This document shows, piece by piece, positions 17,678-26,215 of a stretch of 64,000 nt of DNA. The notes beneath the pieces were generated by a model. It was not told the DNA's origin and ran no database searches. It saw only the letters and a list, made by a program, of their open reading frames with translations. This DNA is from Streptomyces roseus. Its GTDB lineage: Bacteria > Actinomycetota > Actinomycetes > Streptomycetales > Streptomycetaceae. The translations under genes and the position numbers were made by a program. Within the stretch, counting starts at the first letter, position 1, and each line of letters starts with the position of its first letter. Where the stretch lies: NCBI RefSeq assembly GCF_001044425.1, contig NZ_LFML01000016.1:62001-126000 (forward strand). The letters are read 5' to 3'.

Positions 17678-18580
17678 ATGACGAATCCCGCCGAGAGACT
17701 CGTCGATCTGCTCGACCTGGAGCAGATCGAGGTCAACATCTTCCGCGGCGCCAGCCCGCAGGAATCCCTCCAGCGGGTCTTCGGCGGGCAGGTCGCCGGC
17801 CAGGCCCTGGTGGCCGCCGGCCGCACCACCGAGAGCGACCGCCCGGTCCACTCGCTGCACGCGTACTTCCTGCGCCCCGGCATCCCCGGAATGCCGATCG
17901 TGTACCAGGTGGAGCGGGTGCGCGACGGCCGGTCCTTCACCACGCGCCGCGTCACCGCGGTCCAGCAGGACAAGACGATCTTCAATCTCACCGCCTCCTT
18001 CCACCATCCGGAGGAGGGCAGCATCGAGCACCAGCTGCCTCCCCGACTCGACTTCCCCCACCCGGACACGCTCCCGAAGGTCGCGGACGAGATCCGCGGG
18101 CACTTGGGGGCGCTGCCCGAGGCGCTGGAGCGGATGGCCCGCCGCCAGCCGTTCGACATCCGGTACACGGACCGGCTCCGGTGGACTCCCGAGGAGCTCA
18201 AGGACGCCGATCCGCGCAGCGCGGTGTGGATGCGCGCGGTCGGCCCGCTGGGCGACGACCCGCTGGTGCACACCTGCGCCCTCACCTACGCCAGTGACAT
18301 GACCCTCCTCGACGCCGTGCGCATCCCCGTGGAGCCGCTGTGGGGCATGCGGGGTTTCGACATGGCCTCGCTGGACCACGCCATGTGGTTCCACCGTCCG
18401 TTCCGCGCGGACGAGTGGTTCCTGTACGACCAGGAGTCGCCCATCGCGCACGGCGGCCGAGGTCTCGCCCGGGGCCGCATCTACGACGTGGAGGGCAGAC
18501 TGCTGGTCTCCGTGGTCCAGGAGGGCCTGTTCCGCCCGTACGCCGAGAACGCGGCCAAGCCGGCCGTGTCACCCCAGTAG
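17678..18580 (+). CDS. tesB: Acyl-CoA thioesterase II (TesB family)
   Basis: This 300-residue double-hotdog thioesterase hydrolyses acyl-CoA to free fatty acid and CoA. Typical TesB segments are VFGGQVAGQALVAA (first hotdog) and LTYASDMTLLDA followed by SLDHAMWFHRPFRADEWFLY (second hotdog), which contain the catalytic Asp and the tail conserved in the family. The start at 17678 has GGAGA about 8 nt upstream; the open frame begins earlier inside the helicase stop region but without homologous sequence. It is probably cotranscribed with the helicase gene, although the functions are not obviously linked. Confidence 0.92.
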   Translation: MTNPAERLVDLLDLEQIEVNIFRGASPQESLQRVFGGQVAGQALVAAGRTTESDRPVHSLHAYFLRPGIPGMPIVYQVERVRDGRSFTTRRVTAVQQDKTIFNLTASFHHPEEGSIEHQLPPRLDFPHPDTLPKVADEIRGHLGALPEALERMARRQPFDIRYTDRLRWTPEELKDADPRSAVWMRAVGPLGDDPLVHTCALTYASDMTLLDAVRIPVEPLWGMRGFDMASLDHAMWFHRPFRADEWFLYDQESPIAHGGRGLARGRIYDVEGRLLVSVVQEGLFRPYAENAAKPAVSPQ

Positions 18581-18663
18581 CCCACCCCCTTCCCGGCCGT
18601 CCACGGAACTCGCCGGTCCAGTAGTCGATTTGTCGACCCGTCCACGAAGAGCTGAGCGCACCC

Positions 18664-19065
18664 ATGCCCACCCCGGCCCTCCCCTGCCCCTGCGGACTGC
18701 CCGCCGCGTACCCGCAGTGCTGCGGCCGCTTCCACTCCGGTGCGCAGCAGGCGCCCACCGCCGAGCTGCTGATGCGCTCCCGGTTCAGCGCGTTCGCCCT
18801 CGGCGACACCGCCTACCTGCTGCGCTCCTGGCACCCCGGGACCCGGCCCGGCCGGCTCGACCTCGATCCCGGCCAGCGCTGGGAGCGCCTGGAGATCCTC
18901 GCCACCGAGCGCGGCGGGATGTTCGAAACGGAGGGGTCGGTGGAGTTCCGGGCGCACTACCGCGAGGGCCGGCACACCGGCTCCCTGCACGAGCACAGCG
19001 CCTTCAGCCGGGAGGCCGGGGCCTGGGTCTACGTCGGCCCCCTCTCCCCCGTCGACTTCGACTGA
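18664..19065 (+). CDS. YchJ-like protein (UPF0225, SEC-C type zinc motif)
   Basis: This small protein of 133 residues has an N-terminal cysteine cluster (CPCGLPAAYPQCCGRFH, residues 7-23), as in YchJ/SEC-C zinc motifs, followed by the YchJ middle domain (LMRSRFSAFALGDTAYLLRSWHP and the FRAHYREGR region), which has an NTF2-like fold. The function of the family is unknown; a zinc-binding adaptor role is only a suggestion. The last 37 bp overlap the 3' end of the convergent DUF6397-like gene, so the two messages are antisense to each other there. Confidence 0.88.
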   Translation: MPTPALPCPCGLPAAYPQCCGRFHSGAQQAPTAELLMRSRFSAFALGDTAYLLRSWHPGTRPGRLDLDPGQRWERLEILATERGGMFETEGSVEFRAHYREGRHTGSLHEHSAFSREAGAWVYVGPLSPVDFD

Positions 19066-19925
19066 CCGCGCGCTCCGGTCAGCGCGAAGTCCAGACTGGT
19101 GCGGTACCAGTGGACCTCGTCCGCCGGCTGCGCCCGCAGCAGCCGCAGCGCCACCGCTGCCGCGGCCGGGATCTGCGGGTGCCCGTACGGCGGGGGCGGG
19201 GCGAGCGCGGCCAGCACGATCCGCTCCGCCGCATCGGGCACGGCCCGCCGCAGCTCCTCCTCGGGAAGGACGGAGGCGAGCACGGCCGCCCGCTCCCAGG
19301 GGTCCGCGGTTCGTCTCAGCAGCAGGCCGACATGCCGCCCCCGCCACTTCCGCGGCCGCAGATCGGCCTGGGCCGCGAGGAGCTCCCGGTCGGCCGGGGA
19401 CGCGCTCCCGCGCAGCATCCCCGGCTCCCGGTCGGCGAACTCCCGCAGTTCCGCGGCCAGATAGAGCCACACCACCGCCCGGTAGCGGTTGATCCGGTAG
19501 CCGACCGGGATGATGTGGCCGCACCGCGCGAGCCGGGTGAACCGGCCCGGGCTGATGCCCAGCACCGCCCCGGCGGCCTCGGCTCCGGCCACCGTCTCGA
19601 CCCGCTCGCGCAGCGCGTCCGGGAACCCCTCGGCCGACCGGATCCGCTCCAGCTCGGCCCGGGCGTACCGCACGGCCCCTCCCTGCGCCGGCGGCCCGGC
19701 CCGTACGATGCCCAGCTGCACGGCCCGGGCGAACTCGGGCCGCGTCAGTCCCAGTTCCTCCGCCGCCCGCGCGCCGCCCACCGCCGCATCCGGCAGCGGG
19801 TCCGCCCGTACGACCGAGGGCTCGGCCACCGGAATCGCCGAAATCGCCGGGATCACCGTGCCTACCGGGCCTACCGGCGGAACCTGCCCCCGCACCTCCG
19901 ACAAGACCTGCGTCGCCACGTCCAT
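19029..19925 (-). CDS. DUF6397-like DNA-binding-fold protein
   Basis: This 298-residue protein has two segments that look like excisionase/MerR-type helix-turn-helices: AAEELGLTRPEFARAVQLG (about 54-72) and EAAGAVLGISPGRFTRLARCG (about 117-137), followed by NRYRAVVWLYLAAELREFA. I believe it belongs to the Streptomyces family DUF6397; that assignment is from memory. The function is unknown. The ATG at 19925 has a good GGGAGGA upstream. It sits downstream of the orphan roadblock gene on the same strand with 102 bp between them, so the two may be cotranscribed. Confidence 0.78.
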   Translation of the reverse strand: MDVATQVLSEVRGQVPPVGPVGTVIPAISAIPVAEPSVVRADPLPDAAVGGARAAEELGLTRPEFARAVQLGIVRAGPPAQGGAVRYARAELERIRSAEGFPDALRERVETVAGAEAAGAVLGISPGRFTRLARCGHIIPVGYRINRYRAVVWLYLAAELREFADREPGMLRGSASPADRELLAAQADLRPRKWRGRHVGLLLRRTADPWERAAVLASVLPEEELRRAVPDAAERIVLAALAPPPPYGHPQIPAAAAVALRLLRAQPADEVHWYRTSLDFALTGARGQSKSTGERGPT

Positions 19926-20027
19926 GACGGTCCTCCCCCACACGAGACGATTACTCTGTGTGAAGACCGTAACTCAGCGCTACGACACCCGCGAGGCCTG
20001 TGGATAACTCCCGGGACCCCGCAGGGC

Positions 20028-20426
20028 TCAGCCTCCGGTGATCCGCCGCTCCGCCACTCCCAGGTGCTCCCCCACCCGGTTGACCAGCAGCGTCATCTCG
20101 TACGCGACCTGGCCGATGTCGGCCTCGGCGGCACTGAGGACGCACAGCGAACTCCCCGCCCCCGCAGCCATCACGAACAGGGCCCCGTCGTCGTACTCGA
20201 CCATCGTCTGCCGCACCTCACCCGCCCGGAAATGCCGGCCCGAGCCCTTGGCCAGGCTCTGCAATCCCGCGGCCACCGCCGCCAGGTGCTCCGCGTCCTC
20301 CCGGACCAGCCCCGCGCTCGCGCCCGTCACCAGGCCGTCGTTGGACAGCACCACCGCATGCCTGACCTGCTGGACCCTGCGCGTCAAGTCGTCCAGCAGC
20401 CAGTCGAGTTGCTTGTCCAGTGCCAT
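20028..20426 (-). CDS. Orphan roadblock/LC7-domain protein (second CvnB-like protein)
   Basis: This 132-residue roadblock/LC7 protein opens LDWLLDDLTRRV and continues with HAVVLSNDGLVTGAS, EDAEHLAAVAAGLQSLAKGSGRHF and VAYEMTLLVNRVGEHLG. It resembles CvnB at 22047-22490 over its whole length (roughly two thirds identical by eye). In bacterial conservons CvnB is the small partner that bridges the kinase-like CvnA and the GTPase CvnD. This copy lies outside cvnABCD, separated by a gene on the other strand, so it may be a competitor or alternative subunit. GGAGGGG precedes the ATG. Confidence 0.88.
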   Translation of the reverse strand: MALDKQLDWLLDDLTRRVQQVRHAVVLSNDGLVTGASAGLVREDAEHLAAVAAGLQSLAKGSGRHFRAGEVRQTMVEYDDGALFVMAAGAGSSLCVLSAAEADIGQVAYEMTLLVNRVGEHLGVAERRITGG

Positions 20427-20533
20427 GTCGAGCCCCTCCCCGTCGACGCCACCGGCCCGGCCGCGCCCCGCCCCGCGTAGTAAGTGCCGCCAGCCTTCCC
20501 CACCAGCGCCTTTCGGGCAAGGAGGATCTCCCC

Positions 20534-20962
20534 ATGGCGAAGAAGATGACTCAAGAGGAATGGCGGGCGTTCGTCTCGTACGGAACCCGCACCGGCAAGC
20601 TGTCCACCGTCCGCGAGGACGGCAGCCCACACATCGCCCCCGTCTGGTTCGTCCTCGACGACGACACCTTCGTGTTCAACACCGGCAAGGGCACGGTGAA
20701 GGGGCGCAATCTGCTGCGCGACGGACGCGTCGCGCTCTGCGTGGACGACGACCGTCCGCCGTACTCCTACGTCGTCCTCCAGGGGCGCGCCGAGATCGGC
20801 GAGGACCTGGAGGAGATGCTCCCTTGGGCGACGCGCATCGCCGCCCGCTACATGGGTGAGGAGCGCGCCGCGGCCTTCGGCCGCCGCAACGCCGTCCCCG
20901 GCGAGCTCCTCGTCCGCGTCACCATCGACAAGGTGACCTCCGTCGACGGCGTCACCCACTGA
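20534..20962 (+). CDS. PPOX-class F420- or flavin-dependent oxidoreductase
   Basis: This 142-residue split-barrel protein belongs to the pyridoxamine-5'-phosphate-oxidase-like group. It has GKLSTVREDGSPHIAPVWFV at residues 18-37, then TGKGTVKGRNLLRDGRVALCVDD and the C-terminal VRVTIDKVTS strand. Many actinobacterial relatives use coenzyme F420. A near-perfect AAGGAGG at 20519-20525 fixes the start. It is transcribed away from the roadblock gene and toward the end of cvnD, so it interrupts what would otherwise be a five-gene conservon. Substrate unknown. Confidence 0.88.
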   Translation: MAKKMTQEEWRAFVSYGTRTGKLSTVREDGSPHIAPVWFVLDDDTFVFNTGKGTVKGRNLLRDGRVALCVDDDRPPYSYVVLQGRAEIGEDLEEMLPWATRIAARYMGEERAAAFGRRNAVPGELLVRVTIDKVTSVDGVTH

Positions 20963-21001
20963 CGAGGGCGCCGGCCGCCCCCCGCCGCGCCCGGCCGCCG
21001 C

Positions 21002-21652
21002 TCACACGGAATCGGCCTGCGGCTCCACCGAGTCCAGCAGCCGGGCGGTGTGCACCCGCCCGGCATACTCGACCAGCCTGATCAGCACTTCCTTCCCCGA
21101 ATCCTTGTCCCGCGCGTCGCACAGCACCACCGGAGTCCCCGACTCCAGGTCCAGCGCCCGCGCCACTTCGTGCGCCCCGTACCGCCGTGCGCCCGTGAAG
21201 CAGTTGACGGCCACCACGAACGGGATGCGGCGGTGCTCGAAGTAGTCCACCGCCGGGAAGCAGTCCTCCAGCCGGCGCGTGTCGGCGAGCACCACGGCGC
21301 CCAGCGCACCCTGCGACAGCTCGTCCCACAGGAACCAGAACCGGTCCTGCCCCGGGGTCCCGAACAGATAGAGCGACAGTCCGGACCGGATGGTGATCCG
21401 CCCGAAGTCCATGGCCACGGTGGTCGTCGTCTTCTGGGCGACCCCGCCCGTGTCGTCGACCTGTTCGCCCGCCTCGCTGAGCAGTTCCTCCGTCCGCAGC
21501 GGCCGGATCTCGCTGACCGCGCCGACCAGCGTCGTCTTGCCGGCCCCGAAGCCGCCCGCCACGAGTATCTTCAGCGCGAGCGCGGCCAGTTCCCCGTCCT
21601 CCTCGGGATCCGCTTCCGGTCCACCCGGTCCGTCCTGGTGTTGTCCCATCAC
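21002..21652 (-). CDS. cvnD: CvnD: small Ras-like GTPase of a conservon
   Basis: This 216-residue GTPase of the MglA-like/CvnD group has P-loop GGFGAGKTTLVGAV (about 34-47), switch region DFGRITI and G3 motif GTPGQDRF. The G4 position reads AVNCFTG instead of canonical NKxD, which is usual in CvnD. In Streptomyces conservons the GTPase acts with CvnA-C in a membrane-associated complex that influences development and secondary metabolism. The start overlaps the stop of cvnC by 4 bp; a second ATG follows immediately at 21649. The acidic linker at residues 8-25 is probably disordered. Confidence 0.93.
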   Translation of the reverse strand: MMGQHQDGPGGPEADPEEDGELAALALKILVAGGFGAGKTTLVGAVSEIRPLRTEELLSEAGEQVDDTGGVAQKTTTTVAMDFGRITIRSGLSLYLFGTPGQDRFWFLWDELSQGALGAVVLADTRRLEDCFPAVDYFEHRRIPFVVAVNCFTGARRYGAHEVARALDLESGTPVVLCDARDKDSGKEVLIRLVEYAGRVHTARLLDSVEPQADSV

Positions 21653-22029
21653 AGCGCTCGCAATCCCTCGATGACTTCACGCAGAATTCGCTCGTCGGGC
21701 AGACGGGCGGGCGGCACCGGCCGGCTCACCCTGACGTGCCCGCCCTCCAGCAGGTCCCCGAGCAGCACCCGCACCACGCCCACCGGAAGATCCGCGTCCG
21801 CGGCGAGCTCCGCCACCGACTGCGTCTCGGACCGGCAGAGCCCGAGCAGCGCCCGGTGTTCGGGGCCGAGCAGCGACTCGGCCGCCGCGTCCCCGCCGTC
21901 ACCGTCCACCACGACCAGCGCGATCAGGTCGAAGCGGACCCCGTGGGGCCCCGGCTTCGTCCGCCCGCCCGTCATGGCGTACGGGCGGACGAGCGGGCCC
22001 GCGTCGGCGTCGTACCACTGCCCGTTCAT
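21649..22029 (-). CDS. cvnC: CvnC: DUF742 protein of a conservon
   Basis: This 126-residue DUF742 protein carries the family N-terminus (VRPYAMTGGRTKP, residues 14-26), a central segment (LLGPEHRALLGLCRSETQSVAELAADADLPVGV) that looks like a winged helix, and the conserved tail (RLPDERILREVIEGLRAL). CvnC lies between CvnB and CvnD in every conservon and interacts with the complex; its biochemical role is not settled. It is tightly spaced with cvnB (17 bp) and overlaps cvnD, so the operon is translationally coupled. Confidence 0.93.
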   Translation of the reverse strand: MNGQWYDADAGPLVRPYAMTGGRTKPGPHGVRFDLIALVVVDGDGGDAAAESLLGPEHRALLGLCRSETQSVAELAADADLPVGVVRVLLGDLLEGGHVRVSRPVPPARLPDERILREVIEGLRAL

Positions 22030-22046
22030 GTACCGGACCGCCGCTC

Positions 22047-22490
22047 TCAGCCCGCGGCCGGCGGCCGCGCCGCGAACCGGGACGGGGTGTACAGGTGCTC
22101 CCCGACCCGCTTCACGAGCCGGGCCATCTCGTACGCGATCAGCCCGATGTCGGCGCCGGCCGCGCTCAGCACCGTCAGGCAGGAGCCGTCCCCGGCGGCC
22201 GCGACGAAGAGGAAACCCTCGTCCATCTCCACCATCGTCTGGCGCACGCCCCCGGCGTGGAAGTGCCGCCCCGCGCCCTTCGCGAGGCTGTGGAAGCCGG
22301 AGGCGACAGCGGCCAGGTGCTCGGCGTCCTCCCGGCTGAGCGCACTGGACGCGCCCACCGCCAGGCCGTCGTTGGACAGGACCACGGCGTGCCGGACCTC
22401 GCGGATCCGGACCACCAGATCGTCCAGCAGCCAGTCCAGTTCGCCGGACCTGCGGATTCCGTCGGGATTGAATCTCTGGTGCTCGATCAT
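22047..22490 (-). CDS. cvnB: CvnB: roadblock/LC7 protein of a conservon
   Basis: This 147-residue roadblock/LC7 protein has ELDWLLDDLVVRIREVRHAVVLS, REDAEHLAAVASGFHSLAKGAGRHF and IAYEMARLVKRVGEHLY as the recognisable blocks. The ATG at 22490 shares one base with the cvnA stop (TGATG) and has GGAGAAG upstream, so translation is coupled. The expected role is to link sensor-like CvnA to the CvnD GTPase at the membrane. It has a paralogue at 20028-20426. Confidence 0.94.
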   Translation of the reverse strand: MIEHQRFNPDGIRRSGELDWLLDDLVVRIREVRHAVVLSNDGLAVGASSALSREDAEHLAAVASGFHSLAKGAGRHFHAGGVRQTMVEMDEGFLFVAAAGDGSCLTVLSAAGADIGLIAYEMARLVKRVGEHLYTPSRFAARPPAAG

Positions 22491-25207
22491 CACACTTCTC
22501 CTTCGCTGCCTGCGTGGGGGGAGCTCTCCTGGGCGCCTCGGACCCAGCCGGCCCGGTACGAGGCCATCCGGTCCCGCACCTGCTCCGGGCTTCGCCCCGG
22601 CGGGTCCTCGGGCAGGCCCGCCTCGGCCGGGTCCTTGGGGGCGGGGGCCTCCCGCAACTGCGGGACCAGGCTCGCCTGGCGTACGCGGCGGGGCAGTTCG
22701 GCGACCTCGGGGGCGTCGGGTGCCCGCGGCCGCAGGGCCGCCACCGGGGCCGGCCGCGGCTCCTCCTCCCCCGCGGGGCTGCGCTCCGGCGCCGTGATGC
22801 CGCGCGGTTCCTCCCGTACCGCCGGGCGGCGCGGCTCCTCCCGTACGACCGTCATGGCGGCCGGGGGCTGCGGCGCCGGCTCCCGGTGCCCCGGGTGCTC
22901 CCTGTGCTCCCTGTGCTCCCGCGGTGGCGCCGGGGCTTCGAACGCCGCCTCCCGCTCCGGAGCCGGGGCCGGGACGGAGCCGGTCTCGATGGCGCCCTGG
23001 AGCAGGGAGTTGGGCAGGAGCACCACGGCGGTCGTGCCGCCGTACGGGGAGGTGCGCAGGTGCACCCGCACCCCGTGCCGGGCCGAGAGCCGGCTGACGA
23101 CGAAGAGCCCGAGCCGGTCGCTGTCGAACAGGTCGAGCGCCTCGGACTGCTCGATGCGCCGGTTGGCCTCGCGCAGGGACTCGGGGCCCATGCCGAGCCC
23201 GCGGTCCTCCACCTCCAGGACGTATCCGGCGCCGACGGGCTCGCCGCTGACGCGGACTTTGGTGTGGGGCGGGGAGAACTGGGTGGCGTTCTCGATGAGT
23301 TCGGCGAGCAGGTGCGTGAGGTCGGCGACGGCGCCGCCGAGCACGGCGGCCTCCGCCAGCCGGGGGACCTCGACGCGCGGGTAGTCCTCGATCTCGGAGA
23401 CGGCGGCCCGGACCACGTTGGTCAGCGGGACCGGCATGCGCCAGGCGCGGCCGGGCGCGGCGCCCGACAGGATGATCAGGCTCTCGGCGTGCCGGCGCAT
23501 GCGCGTCGTGAGGTGGTCGAGGCGGAAGAGGTCGCCGAGTTCCCCGGGGTCGTCGGCGCGCCGCTCCATCGAGTCGAGCAGCGTGAGCTGTTTGTGGACC
23601 AGGACCTGGCTGCGGCGGGCGAGGTTGACGAAGACGCCGCTCACGCCGCTGGCGAGCTCGGCGCGCTCGACGGCCGCGCCGAGGGCGGCCCGGTGGACGG
23701 TGGCCAGGGCCTCGCCGACCTGGGTGATCTCGTCGTCGGCGGGTGGTGGGGGCGGGGTCTCGGCCTCGACGTCGATGTCCTGGCCGGCCCGCAGGCGGTC
23801 CATGGCGTGCGGGAGCTTGCGGTGGGCGATCTCCAGGGCGGTGTTGCGCAGCGAGACGAGTTCCACGACGAGGGCCCGGCCGATGCGCACGGAGATGACG
23901 AGGGAGGCGGCGACGGCGGCGAGGCCGAGCACCACGGCGGCTCCGGCGGGGCTGAGCAGGCCCCGGGCCAGGGGGTCGGTGCGGTCGACGGCTCCGGCGT
24001 GGGCGGCGGCGGCGATCTCGCGCATCGAGGTGCCGACGCTTGCGTACGCGCCGTCCCAGCCCGCGGGCGCGCCGCGGGTCGCCTCCCTGGCCGCGTCCTT
24101 GGCCGGGTCCTTCGCGGTGTCCCTGGCCGGGTCCTTGGCCGCATCCCTGGCCGGGTCCTTCGCCGCGTCCCTGGCCGGTCCGGTGGCGGCCTCCTTGGCG
24201 GATCCGGTGGCCGTCTCCTTGGCCGTTCCCGTAGCCGACGAGCCGGTGAGCACCCGGTCCTCCGCCGCGGTCAGCTCGGCATGGGCGGCGCTCTTCGCGA
24301 CGGACTGCCAGGCCGCCCGCTGGGCGGCGGGCAGGTCTTCGGCGACGGCCGCCGTGAGAGTGCGGCGGGTCTCGATGAGGCCGGTCAGGCGCCGAAGCGT
24401 TTCGGCGGTGCGCGGGCCGGGCGCGGCGATCAGTGCGTCCTCGCGGGAGAGGAGTTCCCCGGCACGGACGAACTCGAGCAGGACGCGGGCCTCGGGCCCC
24501 AGTTCGGCCCCCGTTCCCCCCGTGAGGGAGCCGTCGACGGCGAGCGCGCTGTCGACCACGCCCGTGTAGGCCTCGTACGCCGCGTCCGGCGTCGCACGCC
24601 GCTCCGTGACGTCCTTGCGGGTGGCGCCGAGCCCCTCCGCCGCGGCCACGAAGGCCCCGACGCGGATCACGACATCGGTACGGTGGTCGCCGGACTCGGC
24701 GACGGTGTAGCGGTCGCCGAGCCGCAGCCGCCGGACGGCGGCGTCGGTGCGCCGCGCCTGCTGTTCGAGTGCGGCGCCCTGGTCGGAGGCCGGGTCGGCC
24801 AGGTAGCGGACGGCGGCGCGCCGTTCGGCTTGGAGCTCGGTGACGGCGGCCGCGACGGGCGTGCGTATCTGCTCGTCGACGCGCTGGGCGCGCGTGACCC
24901 GGGCGATGTCCTGGGCGGTGCTGACGGTCGCGAAGCCCCACAGGGCGAGCAGGGAGACGACCGGGACCATCAGGAGCGAGAGGACCTTCGCGCGGACGGA
25001 GGCGGGACGCAGCCTCGCCCGCGCCCCCGTCCGTCGGGTCCCGCCGTCGGAGGCGGCAGCCGTCGCCGGGTGGCGGGGGCCGTCCGCCGGCCCGTCCTTC
25101 CTGGCCGCCGGTTCCTCGGCGGGCGGTCCGGCGTGGGCCCGGCGGCCGCGCGCCGGGGGCACGGGCAGCTGCGGCGGCGCTGCCGGTGGTCTGCGGGGTG
25201 TGCGCAT
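22490..25207 (-). CDS. cvnA: CvnA: membrane histidine-kinase-like sensor of a conservon
   Basis: The protein has 905 residues. A proline/alanine-rich cytoplasmic tail (1-70) leads to membrane segment 1 (VLSLLMVPVVSLLALWGFAT, about 75-95). An extracellular nitrate-sensor-like region follows (100-325), then six 8-residue repeats (328-375) and membrane segment 2 (about 420-440). A HAMP-like linker comes next, then LDHLTTRMRRHAESL near 559 at the phospho-acceptor position. The HATPase domain at about 620-725 has LIENATQFSPPHTK, DRGLGMG and GLFVVSRLSARHGV. The C-terminus is a long proline/arginine/glutamate-rich tail. GAGGAG precedes the ATG at 25207. The ligand is unknown. Confidence 0.93.
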   Translation of the reverse strand: MRTPRRPPAAPPQLPVPPARGRRAHAGPPAEEPAARKDGPADGPRHPATAAASDGGTRRTGARARLRPASVRAKVLSLLMVPVVSLLALWGFATVSTAQDIARVTRAQRVDEQIRTPVAAAVTELQAERRAAVRYLADPASDQGAALEQQARRTDAAVRRLRLGDRYTVAESGDHRTDVVIRVGAFVAAAEGLGATRKDVTERRATPDAAYEAYTGVVDSALAVDGSLTGGTGAELGPEARVLLEFVRAGELLSREDALIAAPGPRTAETLRRLTGLIETRRTLTAAVAEDLPAAQRAAWQSVAKSAAHAELTAAEDRVLTGSSATGTAKETATGSAKEAATGPARDAAKDPARDAAKDPARDTAKDPAKDAAREATRGAPAGWDGAYASVGTSMREIAAAAHAGAVDRTDPLARGLLSPAGAAVVLGLAAVAASLVISVRIGRALVVELVSLRNTALEIAHRKLPHAMDRLRAGQDIDVEAETPPPPPADDEITQVGEALATVHRAALGAAVERAELASGVSGVFVNLARRSQVLVHKQLTLLDSMERRADDPGELGDLFRLDHLTTRMRRHAESLIILSGAAPGRAWRMPVPLTNVVRAAVSEIEDYPRVEVPRLAEAAVLGGAVADLTHLLAELIENATQFSPPHTKVRVSGEPVGAGYVLEVEDRGLGMGPESLREANRRIEQSEALDLFDSDRLGLFVVSRLSARHGVRVHLRTSPYGGTTAVVLLPNSLLQGAIETGSVPAPAPEREAAFEAPAPPREHREHREHPGHREPAPQPPAAMTVVREEPRRPAVREEPRGITAPERSPAGEEEPRPAPVAALRPRAPDAPEVAELPRRVRQASLVPQLREAPAPKDPAEAGLPEDPPGRSPEQVRDRMASYRAGWVRGAQESSPHAGSEGEV
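24081..24224 (-). repeat. Six in-frame 24-bp tandem repeats inside cvnA
   Basis: Six consecutive 24-bp units (24081-24104 through 24201-24224) encode eight-residue units of the pattern (K/R)(D/E)xAxxPA, for example RDAAKDPA, in the extracytoplasmic part of CvnA just before the second membrane segment. The three central units are nearly identical in DNA, so the number of units could change by slippage without breaking the frame. The encoded stretch is strongly charged and should form a helical or disordered stalk. Confidence 0.9.
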
Positions 25208-25257
25208 GGGCTCCTCGTTCGGGGGTGCGGTCCAGCGGGGCGGTGCGGGGCGGCGGT

Positions 25258-26058
25258 TCAGCGGGCCTGCGCGGCCGGCGTCGGCGCCTGCCCGCGGCCC
25301 AGGTGCCGGGCGGCCGACGCGGAGGCGGCGCGCTCGTCGGCGGTCGGGGAGAGCGCGACGAACGCGGAGGTGATGAACAGGTACGAGCCGAGCCCGACCG
25401 CGAGCGGGAAGATGAACTGCATCGCGGTGGCTCCGGACAGGGCCTGCTCCGAGGGGACGACCCGGACCGCGACGGCCAGCATCCCGGTGTAGTGCATGCT
25501 GCTGACGGCGACGCCCATGACGAGCGAGGCGAAGGCCACGGCGACGGGGGACTTGATGTTGAGCGCCGCCCACAGCGCGGCGGTGGCCGCGACGACCGCG
25601 ATGGCGACCGAGAGCCCGACCATGAGCGGGTCGTACGAGACGCTGCCGTGCAGTCGCAGGGCCGCCATGCCGAGGTAGTGCATGCTGGCGACGCCGAGGC
25701 CGGTGGTGAGCCCGCCGAGGAACAGGGCCCGGGCGCGGGCCCTGCCGTATCCGACGGCGAACACCCCGGCGCCGACGACGAGCACGGCGACGAGGAGGCT
25801 GAGCATGGTCAGCGGCACGTTGTAGTGGATCTCGGTGCCGGTGACGTTGAAGCCGAGCATCGCGACGAAGTGCATCGTCCAGATGCCGGTCCCGATGGCG
25901 GAGGCCGCGGTGAGGAGCCAGTTGCGGCGGGAGGATCCGCTCGTCGCGGCGAGCGCGCAGACGGTGCAGCGCAGCCCGAGGGCGGAGCCGATGCACGCCA
26001 TCACGTATGACAGTACGGGTGTCAGCCATCCATAGGCCGCGTGGTCGAGGTGTCCCAT
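25258..26058 (-). CDS. MHYT-domain integral membrane sensor protein
   Basis: This 266-residue protein has seven predicted membrane helices and three MHYT-type motifs: TMHFVAM (His63), SMHYLGM (His127) and SMHYTGM (His189). The MHYT domain has been proposed to bind copper and sense diatomic gases; usually it is fused to a GGDEF/EAL or kinase output. Here it stands alone, with only a short cytoplasmic tail. The gene lies 50 bp upstream of cvnA in the same direction, so it is probably the first gene of the conservon operon and may feed a signal into CvnA. That link is an inference. Confidence 0.92.
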   Translation of the reverse strand: MGHLDHAAYGWLTPVLSYVMACIGSALGLRCTVCALAATSGSSRRNWLLTAASAIGTGIWTMHFVAMLGFNVTGTEIHYNVPLTMLSLLVAVLVVGAGVFAVGYGRARARALFLGGLTTGLGVASMHYLGMAALRLHGSVSYDPLMVGLSVAIAVVAATAALWAALNIKSPVAVAFASLVMGVAVSSMHYTGMLAVAVRVVPSEQALSGATAMQFIFPLAVGLGSYLFITSAFVALSPTADERAASASAARHLGRGQAPTPAAQAR

Positions 26059-26215
26059 GGCCCCGGGACGCTAGTCCGGGTGAGGGCGCGAACAGGGGGA
26101 GCATTTCGAAAGCAGCTGGAACTGCTGGAATATGACAGAGCCGCGCCCTGCTTCGATCACGCCACGTGCCACCTTGCACACGCACCGCGCGGAGCCCATG
26201 GGGGATCATGTCCAC

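Noticed and set aside
12160..18285. A 2041-codon open frame on the minus strand across the ABC, YdjM-like, helicase and tesB genes
   Set aside because: It is antisense to well-supported genes, has no domains or ribosome-binding site, and is the usual long spurious frame produced by G/C-rich third positions. Only its 14136-14927 neighbourhood holds a real minus-strand gene, in another frame.
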